64,000 bases of DNA from assembly GCF_002443255.2 (NCBI RefSeq), contig NW_019211460.1:26394882-26458881 (forward strand), given 5' to 3'. Position 1 is the first letter of the stretch. Every line of letters begins with the position of its first letter. Source of the DNA: Varroa destructor (Eukaryota > Arthropoda > Arachnida > Mesostigmata > Varroidae). The notes beneath the pieces are model-generated. The model did not search any database, had not been told where the DNA came from, and was given only the letters and a program-made list of their open reading frames with translations. This document shows positions 48,666 through 58,440 of the stretch, one piece after another. A program made the translations under genes and the position numbers.

Positions 48666-51600
48666 CTGAAATTTGAAGAATGAAACAAATATATTTACGT
48701 AAGAATATGATGGGCACTTGAAATATCGTATTTTGAAGGGAAGTTGATATTTTGCGATGGCCACGGGCCAGATTGCGCGCTTCGGATATGCGGTGAATGT
48801 TCATAAAGTATAAAGTTTGAAGTCGATTTTACAACAACAAACCTCAGTGAGTAGACAAAGGCAAACAGGTAGGTGCATCGTGTCGCTTTACTAGTCTTTG
48901 AAAATTGTTAACTAAAATGAATTTCTACTACAGAAAAAAGGCGACGGGAAATTTTTCCTAAGCATAGGTTACCTTGCCTTCTGCAAGCTCCATAATGAAT
49001 GCCATTGGGTTACATTCATAGAGCAAGCGCAGTTTGCCATTGGGGGCATCCGCCATCGCTGGGTACATGAAGATACCTAAAATGACGTTGAGATAACCGC
49101 AAAAAAACCGCAAAAAAAAAAACGAAAAAAGCATTCGTAGAAAAAACCAAAATCAAATGTACTTTTGACAAGAGTTTTATAAATTAAATTTTATAAATTT
49201 AGATACATTTTATAAATGACACCAGCGCGGCGATTATTACTGAAAAAACTGGCTGAAGTTCAATCGGAAAAGTTTCTATCCGTAGGGAGATATGCCTGTA
49301 CTATGAATGTAAAAAAAAGTGAGGGATACATGATGCCAGTAGTCAGTATGCTCTTGAGCACACGTCCCATAAAATTCTATATTAATTTATTGTATCTATA
49401 GGTTGATTTCCCTAAAGTTACCTCCGTATTTGAGCGTTCGATGCACATCAGCCACCATCGATCCAATGTATCGAGCTCCATATTCTTTACCTTGTTTTGG
49501 GTTTTTTTTCTCTTCAACGTACTCTCGCACTGCCGCATCCCATTTGCTAGCATAACCTATGATGTCAAACATCGATATAAAAAAGCGGCAATTACAATAT
49601 CATTAATATTAAATACGCTGTGTTGTTACAGTTTGAATGACTTCCTGTATTTACAATTTGTCAGTACACTATGTTAGAAAAATACCTATTTTTAGAGGCC
49701 AAGTGTTCCGTTTGTTGTGTACTCTAAATTGAAAAGGTTGAGAATTTAGTTGAAGCAGTTATAGCAGCTTATCATGAAGTGCTTAACAGAAATTATAAGT
49801 CTTATTACGATCATTATCGTTGCTCTTTAATTTTGATCACTTACGTTCTAGTCTCCGGTATTATTGCACACAATGTATGTTCACCACTTGCCTTCGTTAA
49901 TTGAATAAATGTTTCCACGTGGTGGAACCTTCATGCCAGGGTCCGTAAGGATGAATTCTCCAATGGATGGATCCAACATAAAGCCATTGACACCACTTCC
50001 TTTAAGGCCAAGAACCACCATAGTGGCTGATCCGTATAGCGCGTAGCCAGCGCACACCAGCTGACGACCCGGTTGCAGAGCGTCTTGTTCCGTATTGTTT
50101 TGCTGTTTAAGTAAAAAAAAAACCGAAATTTATTCATGTAATTTCGTTTTTTTTTTTAACTACTATTCAATAGTTACAAGATCAAAATTTTAACTTGCAT
50201 AATAGAAATATAAAAAATTATTCAAACAAAATTCCAAAAATTCGCTGGCGATCACTTGAACCCTCGATTTGGCTAGCCATAACCTGCCTTTCTAATAGTG
50301 TGTTTTTTATAGATAATAACGTCATAAAAACCTTCTTGTAAATAGCGAAAATGGATCCGATTGAGACGAGGCAGTCAATGTTCGATGAGCCGTCTAAAGG
50401 GTCGAAACACACCACGTACTTGCCCTGAAATGTATATAAACAACATCTTTTTGTTTGAAAAAACCTTATGTCGTTCAAAGACAGTTTGAGTTGCACTCAG
50501 GTTACTGACTCGGCAACTTCGAGCCTATGAAAAAGGTGGGTACGAGAAGTCCACTTTAGACTAAGTAGAACAAACAGAACAGCATCTTTTTTGAAAAAAA
50601 AAGACAAAGATATGTGTCTAGTAAAAACACTTTGGCTGGTTTCCATAAGGACGTTCAATCACTACCAATAAGCTAAGAGAATACCAATGTTTACCTGTTT
50701 TTCGATTTCAACTTCAATAGGCTTGTCATCCTCTTCCGAAACTAACAAGGAAGTTGTGAAGGAACTCTTGAGCATGTTAACAAACAGATCGTTGGCCAAA
50801 ACGTCCAGTTTTTTCTGTTCCTCACCCTGAACATTGATGTTACCGGCTATACCATAGAGGTTGGCGATACCTGACAGGATACAGAAGTACTTTAGATAAG
50901 AAGCTTCACTATGGTACTACATATATTATCTATTAGGTGCAGTAATATATATATCACAATTCTAACGGCTTGTTAACAAGATGCTATCAGTCTGCGACTG
51001 GCGAAAAACGTCAGAAACAACCAATTTTTTTGCTTCCACCCTCGCTAAGGTCATTTCTCCAAAACAATAATACTAGTATAATCTTAAAAGTTAGATGCTT
51101 ATACTGATATGGATGATCTTCAAAGAGTAAAGGCTCAAACGGATGGCTTAAATGCAGCGTGCAGTGTTCCACGTCAAAAAACGCAAAACAAGTCAGCGTG
51201 CAAATCGAATTTGTGTGCTTTCGATTTCATTCACGTACCAATATCGAAGAGCAATGCCAATGATGAGTTTTTTAGTCGACTTTCAGATTATGATTACTTT
51301 TATTATACAAAGAGCACTCCGATTACTTTTATTATACAAAGAGTACTCCGATTACTTTTATTATACAAAGAGTACTCAAGAAATGCTTTTAAAATATGCT
51401 TATTTTTTTTATTAGAAATGCTTTTAAAATATGCTTATTTTTTTTTATTAACCCATTATACTTTCTGCTCAGTTTCTCATGTATTTGTAAAATATTACAT
51501 AGAAAGACGTGAAGTTCGATTTATTTCAACTTGTTAGCAATTTCATGGGCCTTACCAAATACAACTTGGAACTTTTTTTTTATCTCTAAGGTCTACAGAC

Positions 51601-54600
51601 TCTTTTTCGACTTGAAGCGAATTGCAGAATCCAAATACACAAGTGTGTGCGCGAGATAGCAATATATATACGTATATTTACATTTTTTGCGCCATTTACT
51701 AGTCGTTACAATTTGATTGTTGATTTTTATAATGGTTTTTGTTTCAATGCGAGGTGATGCTTATAATGAACGCTAATAGCAGCAGCTACGATCCGAATAT
51801 TCTATTCCCACCACAAAATTAATTCCTTGACGAGTAATAATTTCTCGGACACACGTTGACATATTCACCCATTTAATATTTTTTATCGAGAACTTGCCAT
51901 CGGCTTCGTTCTTGGCCTGTTAAGTAAAGCAATAAAGTTGTGCTATTCCACTATGGGGAATCCTATGGTACTTGTTATACATTGCACGTAATAGTAATAC
52001 GAAAAACAACAACAACAGTATAACGATGATAAAAAAAATTAGCAGTATTATCATGCATTAGATATCAATGAATATGCGCTTTAACTATTATATAATTCCA
52101 GTGATGGCGGACTAAATTGATAAAGCGTATTATCATAATGTGATAACATCATCAAAGCGTATAGTCATAATGTGGTAGTATCATCATGACGGAATGTCGT
52201 ATAAATTCACTGCGAACATCCAGAAATCTCATATTTATAGGGAAATATTAATTTCCCTATTTGATTGGTATTATTCACTCGAACCATTCGTCGCGAAAAC
52301 CGAAGTGTTTTTAAATCACAATCATAAACAAAACTATGTAACATGCGGAGGGTTATTTAAACCTGTATTTGTGTCTATGATGAAAGGTCGGTCACAAGAT
52401 ATTTAAAGGAGGCTTTAGGAACCAGAGTTAAGATATCATGTGCTCTGTTCTAGATTGATATGCAGCCACATATTGCTATAGCCATTTTCTTTACAGAATA
52501 TGTTTCGTCCAATTTAAAAATTATTATTAAAGCTGATCAAACACAAGGCACGCACGTAACAAGGTTGCATTGCTACTTTTGCGACCATGTGTATCGCTGT
52601 AAAAATTAGGTCCTTTTACCACGCCGTTTAGCATCCACTATGATACCGTCCGAAAGGCATGTTTTTCTTTTAGTTAAGGCTGATACATCTTTCCAGTGCT
52701 CGCGCCCTAGCAACAGCCAGCTTTTCATCAAAAACTTGAGCGGCGACTGCCTTCGTTGCGTTCGTGAGGTTCGTATTTGATTCAATAAGCCGTTGCAGCA
52801 CCTCACAGAGCTTGTCCGTTGGAATCTTTTCTAGCGGATCATGGTACATTGGCTTGATCTGGGAAAGACGCGATTTATGATTCCGGACCATCTGGATCAT
52901 TTTTATCTGTTTGTACTCGTCACGAATTCGACGCTTCAGATCGTGATTCATTCGCAGTAGCTCGACTTGTTCGGCGAGTACAAACCGCCATTCCTGCTGT
53001 ATACGACGCAGCTCGGCGTCTTCGAGGGGTTTTCCAGTTAGCGCCTCGGGCTTGACTAGCTGTGCCTCAGGTAAAGGCGGACCTGTAGCGTTTAATATAG
53101 GCTCGCTGCTCGGGCCAAAAGGTGAGGTTGATGCCACAATGGAATCACTTCCTATTGTGTTAGTCTGAAACGACTCAACAACTTGGTCGAATGAAGTCGT
53201 ATCTGCAAAAACGTTCTGTATATCTTGCACTATATGGGTGGGGTTATCTACTGGGGATGAGATCCGTAGAGGCTTATTAATCGCTGTTGCCGATGGTAGT
53301 GATGGCGGTTTTGCCTCAATCGGCGGAACTGGAACTGGCTGGAGAATCTGATCGTGCTTAGGTTCTGACACTGGTGAGATCTTCTCCGCAGAAGCGTGTG
53401 TTCCAGGGTCTAGAGCTTCTGCCATTGCCTTGACCTCTTCGGTCTCGGATTTGGCCACTGGGGCCATGGAGTCTTCGACTGTATTTTGCTCACTATCATT
53501 AGGAACTTCTACTTTTTTCTCTTCAACTTGCCGGTTACTGTCAAGTTCCTCTGATTTAATTCGTGATGCGGAGTTATGATGAGCTGTATAAGCCTCTTTG
53601 TATTGCTCCTTCTTTGCAGGCGATTTGGTGCGGGGCTCCTCAACTATCGCCGATATAGGTTCTTGATCCTTCTTTAAAAATGTTTCTTTTTTGTGGTCAT
53701 CCTTTATGACTACTGGATCTTCTATACGTTCTTTAAGGTTGAGTTCGACTTCCTTGTCATCGGTGTGGCTTACAGAATTCATCTGCTTAAGCTTTCGTTT
53801 CAACTGGGTGACGTTACGCTGCGCTTCCCAAAGTTTTTCTTCATTATCTTTATGCTTGCTAGTATCCTTTGAACCAGTTTTATCTTTGCTTCCATTTTCT
53901 TTCGTAGCCACCTGTGCGTGCATACGTGCTAAGCGTGCCTCTTCGACCTTCAGTTCGTCCTCAACGCTCAGCGGAGACATTACTGGCTTTAGAAGCGCTA
54001 GTGCCCTTTGGGAAACCCGAAGCAACGGCGTTAGATCGATTCCAATTATGTCCATGTGAAGGACTAAACGCTCGAAGACTGCTCGGTTTACTCCAGAAAC
54101 TTCATTTTTGTACAGATTTTGAATTTTCTGTGCTTTCTTCTCTGAAGGCCGCGCCTCCTCCAACTTGGACTCGATGACCGCCCCCAAAATGTGACAAGGA
54201 AGTTCGCGTACGAATAGTTTAACGAGTCCAGCCACAATTTGAGGGTCTTGAAGCGGTAGCTCCTCCCCATAATTTAGACCATGTCGCACAACGTGAATTT
54301 TAGACTTATAATGAGACGTCCCCTTGTAGAAGTTCATGCCTGGCTTATACTCTCTTTCGAGATAGTTTAACGCCCGTAATAAAAATCGTGGGACAAGTGG
54401 TCGTTTTGGCTCGTCACTGGGATTTCTTTGTACGACATCCTTAAGTTCGACACCGAAGAGCTTTACCTTAACAGGTTTACTGCTCGATTTCGAGCTAGAT
54501 TTGCCGAACTTAAACCTTCGAGATGACGAGCCCTTGTTGAGGTCTTCAGTGGATCCCCCGGAGCCGTCCTCCTCGAACGCTTTGTATCCCTTGTCTTTAT

Positions 54601-55513
54601 CTTTATCTTTCTTCTTTTTAACCGACAATATCTTCCTGCTTTCATCATCACCGCCTATCTTGTCTTCGGTATAAAGGCCGGGAAAGTCTTGCTCTGCTTC
54701 GGGACTATCAAAATCCATTGCGACCAAGTGTTGTCGCCGCTAGGCGGTGTCTTCTATCCCAGTCGATTCGAATAAGTTCACCGATGACGTCACCTGCTTA
54801 TGAAGCGATAGCTGTTTATGCCACCACGCACACGTATTGGTACACCAATAGATACCTGAAGCCACAGTTTAGGGCGACAGCAGTATTCGATTCATCAAAC
54901 TTTCCAATCTTTTTTGCAAACGCTGAAAAGCTTATCTGCCCTGCCTGCGTTCACAACAACTGAATGCAGATCTTTACGTTGTGAGCACCCCGCAGTTGTT
55001 GACGGCAGTCCTGCAAGTTGCCATTTTGGGGAAAGGGCAGACCTATTTGAACACCGAAATGGCGCCACGGTGAGAGTAAATATTGTTGGTTATAGGGCTC
55101 GAGGGGTAGCGATCGCGAAAGGAGGTTTCGTGTGACCCATTTATGCCACTTGTTATGGGTGAATCTGTACGACACGCTCAAGAAGATTATATGATAAGTA
55201 ATCAGTAAAATTTAGTACATTTCGTGAGTGGTCGAACAATGGCTCCGAATATGTTTCAATCAGCAGTGCAATGCGACACGTTCTCAATTAGGAATGGCAA
55301 TCACGCGTAGAAAACAAGGAAACATCTCGTACTATATGCGGGATATTGATACAACCAGTACTAACCGGCTCGTCGTACGGCGGACGCGACTGCTTTGATG
55401 GCCGTTTGCAGTGAAGTGATTAACTGGGTGAGGTTCCCTGAGGCACTCTTATGCTTGCGTTGTTCTGTCAGCACGAAACGGGTCAATGTCATGGCATTTG
55501 TGTCGAACGCCAT
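48531..55513 (-). CDS. FBP1: Fructose-1,6-bisphosphatase, complete, seven exons
   Basis: Exons in coding order: 55513-55366, 50870-50695, 50424-50332, 50102-49892, 49556-49422, 49076-48973, 48665-48531. They join in phase to 333 codons plus TAA (human enzyme 338). The enzyme removes the 1-phosphate of fructose 1,6-bisphosphate in cytosolic gluconeogenesis. Seen: the N-terminal TLTRFVL and [16 protein letters not shown] helices, LVSEEDD (metal-binding Glu pair), the signature [44 protein letters not shown] and [15 protein letters not shown], ending [22 protein letters not shown]. One intron uses a GC donor. The AMP-site region reads SASGNLT where mammals have GTGELT. Intron 1 (50871-55365) contains an entire RLIP-type gene on the same strand. 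The start is the only ATG before the conserved N-terminus. Confidence 0.95.
48973..49076 (-). CDS. FBP1: Fructose-1,6-bisphosphatase exon 6
   Basis: The acceptor is cattttag and the donor AAG|gtaacc. [20 protein letters not shown] and [13 protein letters not shown] include the substrate-site Lys and Tyr and the metal-site Glu of the LLYECNPM motif. The family's KAGG is LAEG here. Confidence 0.94.
49422..49556 (-). CDS. FBP1: Fructose-1,6-bisphosphatase exon 5
   Basis: The acceptor is acatcatag and the donor GAG|gtaact; phase 1 on both sides. [17 protein letters not shown], then [20 protein letters not shown] carries the substrate-binding Arg-Tyr segment. It is spliced to a GC donor upstream. 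The introns on both sides (335-345 bp) hold nothing else. Confidence 0.94.
49892..50102 (-). CDS. FBP1: Fructose-1,6-bisphosphatase exon 4, GC donor
   Basis: The acceptor is cttaaacag. There are 70 codons plus one base: [20 protein letters not shown], then [24 protein letters not shown] and IYSINE. The donor is GAAG|gcaagt, a GC-type site that otherwise matches the U1 consensus perfectly. Both phase and protein alignment require it. Confidence 0.93.
50332..50424 (-). CDS. FBP1: Fructose-1,6-bisphosphatase exon 3, catalytic signature
   Basis: The acceptor is catttcag and the donor AAG|gttttt. The 31 codons [18 protein letters not shown]... include the metal-binding Asp residues and the AMP-contacting Lys-Tyr of the family. 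Confidence 0.95.
50695..50870 (-). CDS. FBP1: Fructose-1,6-bisphosphatase exon 2
   Basis: The acceptor is tcctgtcag and the donor CAG|gtaaac. It completes a Gly codon, then [36 protein letters not shown] and LLVSEEDDK. The EED pair is part of the metal site. Confidence 0.95.
51292..51377. repeat. 29-bp tandem repeat, three copies
   Basis: Copies start at 51292, 51321 and 51350. The unit begins GATTACTTTTATTATACAAA and ends GAGYACTCC, with one base difference between copy 1 and copy 2; the third copy lacks its last base. Confidence 0.95.
51379..51449. repeat. 35-36-bp tandem repeat, two copies
   Basis: Copies start at 51379 and 51414. Both read AGAAATGCTTTTAAAATATG, then CTTATT and a T-run ending ATT; they differ by one T. 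This array begins directly after the 29-bp array. Confidence 0.95.
52122..52185. repeat. 32-bp tandem duplication, diverged
   Basis: Two adjacent 32-bp copies (52122-52153 and 52154-52185) share AAAGCGTAT, TCATAATGTG and ATCATC with about five differences. Confidence 0.85.
52670..54718 (-). CDS. Rlip: RalA-binding protein 1 (RLIP)-like protein, single exon, nested in the bisphosphatase intron
   Basis: 682 codons plus stop without an intron (human RLIP76 655 residues). RLIP proteins bind active Ral through a C-terminal coiled coil and carry a RhoGAP domain for Rac/Cdc42. Seen: FPGLY near residue 12 and [11 protein letters not shown] at 44, both RLIP hallmarks; a Lys/Ser-rich stretch; a RhoGAP-like domain about 87-255 ([12 protein letters not shown], then [18 protein letters not shown]); [20 protein letters not shown], which matches the human EERLWEVQRILTALKRKL; a long disordered middle; and a Ral-binding-type helix near 562-620 ([20 protein letters not shown]). 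The arginine-finger position is Lys132 and the late RhoGAP Asn motif is lost, so GAP activity is doubtful. The start is the ATG at 54718, preferred to the upstream TTG. It lies wholly inside intron 1 of the bisphosphatase gene on the same strand, which with the lack of introns suggests a retrocopy. Confidence 0.85.
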   Translation of the reverse strand: MDFDSPEAEQDFPGLYTEDKIGGDDESRKILSVKKKKDKDKDKGYKAFEEDGSGGSTEDLNKGSSSRRFKFGKSSSKSSSKPVKVKLFGVELKDVVQRNPSDEPKRPLVPRFLLRALNYLEREYKPGMNFYKGTSHYKSKIHVVRHGLNYGEELPLQDPQIVAGLVKLFVRELPCHILGAVIESKLEEARPSEKKAQKIQNLYKNEVSGVNRAVFERLVLHMDIIGIDLTPLLRVSQRALALLKPVMSPLSVEDELKVEEARLARMHAQVATKENGSKDKTGSKDTSKHKDNEEKLWEAQRNVTQLKRKLKQMNSVSHTDDKEVELNLKERIEDPVVIKDDHKKETFLKKDQEPISAIVEEPRTKSPAKKEQYKEAYTAHHNSASRIKSEELDSNRQVEEKKVEVPNDSEQNTVEDSMAPVAKSETEEVKAMAEALDPGTHASAEKISPVSEPKHDQILQPVPVPPIEAKPPSLPSATAINKPLRISSPVDNPTHIVQDIQNVFADTTSFDQVVESFQTNTIGSDSIVASTSPFGPSSEPILNATGPPLPEAQLVKPEALTGKPLEDAELRRIQQEWRFVLAEQVELLRMNHDLKRRIRDEYKQIKMIQMVRNHKSRLSQIKPMYHDPLEKIPTDKLCEVLQRLIESNTNLTNATKAVAAQVFDEKLAVARARALERCISLN
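54719..55365. other. Bisphosphatase intron 1, part upstream of the nested gene
   Basis: About 650 bp that must contain any RLIP promoter and 5' untranslated sequence. It is somewhat GC-richer than the surroundings. No TATA element is evident, and open frames here match no family. Confidence 0.45.
55366..55513 (-). CDS. FBP1: Fructose-1,6-bisphosphatase exon 1, start codon
   Basis: ATG at 55513, 49 codons plus one base, donor CCG|gttagt. [20 protein letters not shown], then [20 protein letters not shown], ending AVRRA, is the family N-terminus. It joins exon 2, 4.5 kb away, through a split Gly codon ([15 protein letters not shown]), so the link across the nested gene is secure. Confidence 0.93.
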
Positions 55514-57933
55514 TTCGTTTCACTATTGCGTCGAAATTCACCTGTAAAGAGAAGTCACTCCACTTTGGGTTACTGTTATCTTCCCACTTTCGTAGTTACT
55601 AGTTCTAGCTAACGCAAATATAAACAACATTACAGTAAACACTACTAGTAGAAGATAACTGAGATGTTCTATGGACAAAAACAAATTTCTATGTTAGAAG
55701 TTTGTTGTAAGAAAAAAAAATGTTGTAAGAAGAGTATTTGTTAAGACTTGTTTTAGTACTGAATTAACTATACTTATTTTTAAGAACAGTGTTATTATTC
55801 ACTACTATCGTGGTCAAATGACCTTTGCAAAGTCTATCACATGGCATAGAAAGCCATGTGGTAACCACAATTCACTTCGTGTCCATTATATGCAGATGTT
55901 TAGGCACGGAAGAAGGTTTACATAGTTTCACTGTTGTATGCTTAGAGGAGGCTACCACCACCACCAGTTAAGACATAAGAATTCCTTAGAAATCGAAACT
56001 TCTCTCTATTAAATGAGCACCTCTGCATTGGAATAGATATACTTTAGAACAACTCTCAAGATTGTCTTATAATCACACAAGGCTTAACGCTCGGCGTATA
56101 CAACAAATTAATGGCTCCACTCAGTGAAACGATTGCTCATAACTACTGTAACTTTGCATGAATATGATGCAAGAGGCAAAAGGCAGCTACTTTACCCCTT
56201 AAACACAAATTTCTAATAATATTTGACATCTATCGATCTCTATTACAAAATCTCCTTCTGGTTTCATAGATTCACTAACTAGATAAAACTCTATTTCTCC
56301 TTGAAGTCCGCCAAACAGATAGGAATTAGTACATCGTTTTATCTAGAGAATTGCAAGCGGGAACAGGCGGCAATGAGGTGGATACGACTGTTATGTTAAT
56401 CAATGAGTTCATGGCTTCAACTAGCTATTCCAATCGAAATCTGAGACTCATTATAACAAGATTATGTTAACAGTACACATTGACTTAATAAATATATGCT
56501 GACATATTAATATAACCAATCTGACAAATCAGTCAAGTTCTACATATAATGAAGTGGGTGATAAAACAGGCTAGCGTACTTTTTCAAGATCAAATGAAAT
56601 AGCTGTGAAAATATCGATCGGCCGTTTCGTTGACTGGCAAGAAGAATGTTTTTTTAGAGTCAAATTAGTGCAGAATTTTCAGGAATATTTGTGACGAACT
56701 TTACAAGAACTCTAACCGAAAATTCAAGTTTGAAAAACTGACAAGTTTTTTTTTGGATAACACTGAAAATACGAAAACCGGATTTCTACTGTATGACAAA
56801 CAATATGCATGCATAAATTTCGTTCTAAAATTTACTACTAAAGGGAAGTGTCAGCTCACTAGTAAGCGAAGATAGTGTTATGCGTATATATTCTCCATGT
56901 AGATTTTTATCGATTTCCAAGTCACAGGAAGTTTATGTTATACAAATGAGAAATAATTTTCCTACAAAAAAGAGGATATATTAGATTTAATAATTATTAA
57001 GAATAGCTCCCATTCATGCATCTAAACTTCTGTTTGTTTATCAACATATTTCGCTAATGAATTTCGCTCTGAATTGTCACCATCGGATCATGTTATAACA
57101 ATATGAAGAAAAAATGCATAGAATTGCCATCATTTCCATTCGTCAAAAAGGAAAAGTCTATTTTAGAGGAAGATCTTCGGCTTTTTGTCAATAGTCTCTT
57201 CATTACTTGCGAATTGGGTTAATCCTTGTGTCACGCTGACGGCCAAACAATTCCCACAAGTTTCTAGCTAATCAAGTGAGGCCGACATGAAAATCAAAAA
57301 TTTAACGCTTATATTTCATTCGGCGAACGCAAAAGTCTCGCTTACTTTAGTTACGAATAATTAATGCTTAGTGTCGACACTTCGCGCCTTAGCTTTATCA
57401 TTTCCGAGAGATAATAATAAAAATCAATTTAATACGAAACCAGTCTTCTTCGATCTTCAGTTAACACCCTTTTTTTACAATCTATCAGTAATCTTATAAG
57501 AATAACAGAATATTTACCGTAAGAGCATTTCAGTCGATCTTTATTTACAATACATATAAATATACCACCACTCACATATTACACGGGCTCGCTGGCATCG
57601 ACTTGGCTGCTCTGCAGCTAAAGTGGAACAAAAATGAATTATTTCTATACATTTTTATGCAGGTATCGTCTATTTGAGGGCATAGTGTACACGTTGACGA
57701 ATATCGGGACGAAACCGAAGGTTTACCAAATTAAGGAATATTGTTGTCTGTAACAGAATATCACAATTGTTGATTTTCTGCAATAACATTTCAGCTTTGA
57801 CCCTATTTTACTGTCAATTCTTGCCAAAACCAATTCTGTCTTAACAGCACGTACACATTCGTTTTGTATATATTCACGTTAAAGTTAAACGACCATAAGC
57901 TCGTGTCCTTATTGATTTATTGGTATATACACG
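55514..57933. other. Region between the bisphosphatase start and the RNF180-like gene
   Basis: About 2.4 kb, AT-rich, containing the bisphosphatase promoter region at its left end. No ORF of note and no recognisable repeat family. Confidence 0.55.
57916..57921 (-). terminator. Possible polyadenylation signal of the RNF180-like gene
   Basis: AATAAA on the - strand, 12 bp after the stop. A second AATAAA lies at 57545-57540. Either could serve; the evidence is motif only. Confidence 0.3.
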
Positions 57934-58440
57934 TTACTCTGTATAGATCTCATTCAACGCACAGACAGCTGTCGCTGCTGTGGGAACTTCCAACTTGGAA
58001 ATAGTCGTTAACGTTTTTGGATCGATGGCTTCGTTCTTACCGTTGCCATTAAAATCATTTAAAGGTATCTGTACGAACTGGTTCAGTGCCTGCCTTAGAA
58101 TCTCGGAATTTTCATGATCGACTCTCGACTTTACGATGTGTATCGGTGGGAGCATATGTTTCCCACACCCGCACCGTTTGCCGCTAACGAAATCGAATGA
58201 TCCAAGGCGTAGGTTACACTTCGGGCAGTTGATCTTTCCTTTAATCCATTCGTTGCTATCCAGCTGGGTTTGAAGCCACGTTTCAACGACTTCATCTTTA
58301 AGGTACCACACTGTATGGCCTGCAGAGCAGGGCGAAGCCTTACTTACTGTCCACGGTTCAGAGTGACTGGTCAGTACAAAAGCAGCGTCGAACAGCTCTT
58401 TTCGACATTTTTGGCACTTGAATCTGCTCATTTTCAGCAT
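57934..58440 (-). CDS. RNF180 (RINES)-type Cys-rich protein, short, without RING
   Basis: 168 codons from the first ATG (58440); an alternative ATG lies three codons in. The N-terminus FKCQKCRKELF, a His/Cys pair in SPCSAGH, TWLQTQLDSNEWIKGKINCP and CPKCNLRLGSFDFVSGKRCGCG match the conserved N-terminal region of RNF180 (human CWKCRKC, then [23 protein letters not shown]). In vertebrates RNF180 is a membrane-anchored E3 ubiquitin ligase; its RING and transmembrane segment lie further C-terminal. Here the frame ends about 60 residues after the Cys-rich core, with neither. Either the family member is short in this lineage, or I have missed splicing to further exons. The open frame continues 16 codons upstream without an ATG, so a 5' exon is possible. 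Confidence 0.75.
   Translation of the reverse strand: MLKMSRFKCQKCRKELFDAAFVLTSHSEPWTVSKASPCSAGHTVWYLKDEVVETWLQTQLDSNEWIKGKINCPKCNLRLGSFDFVSGKRCGCGKHMLPPIHIVKSRVDHENSEILRQALNQFVQIPLNDFNGNGKNEAIDPKTLTTISKLEVPTAATAVCALNEIYTE

Larger units (their letters stand above)
50871..52669. other. Bisphosphatase intron 1, part downstream of the nested gene
   Basis: About 1.8 kb holding the tandem repeats at 51292-51449 and 52122-52185 and an unassigned open segment on the - strand at 51815-51916. It must also carry the RLIP 3' untranslated region; no clear AATAAA was found close to its stop. Confidence 0.55.

Noticed and set aside
51109..51537. 142-codon + strand open frame in bisphosphatase intron 1
   Set aside because: It runs through the 29-bp and 35-bp tandem repeats and is low complexity; stop-free only by repeat composition.
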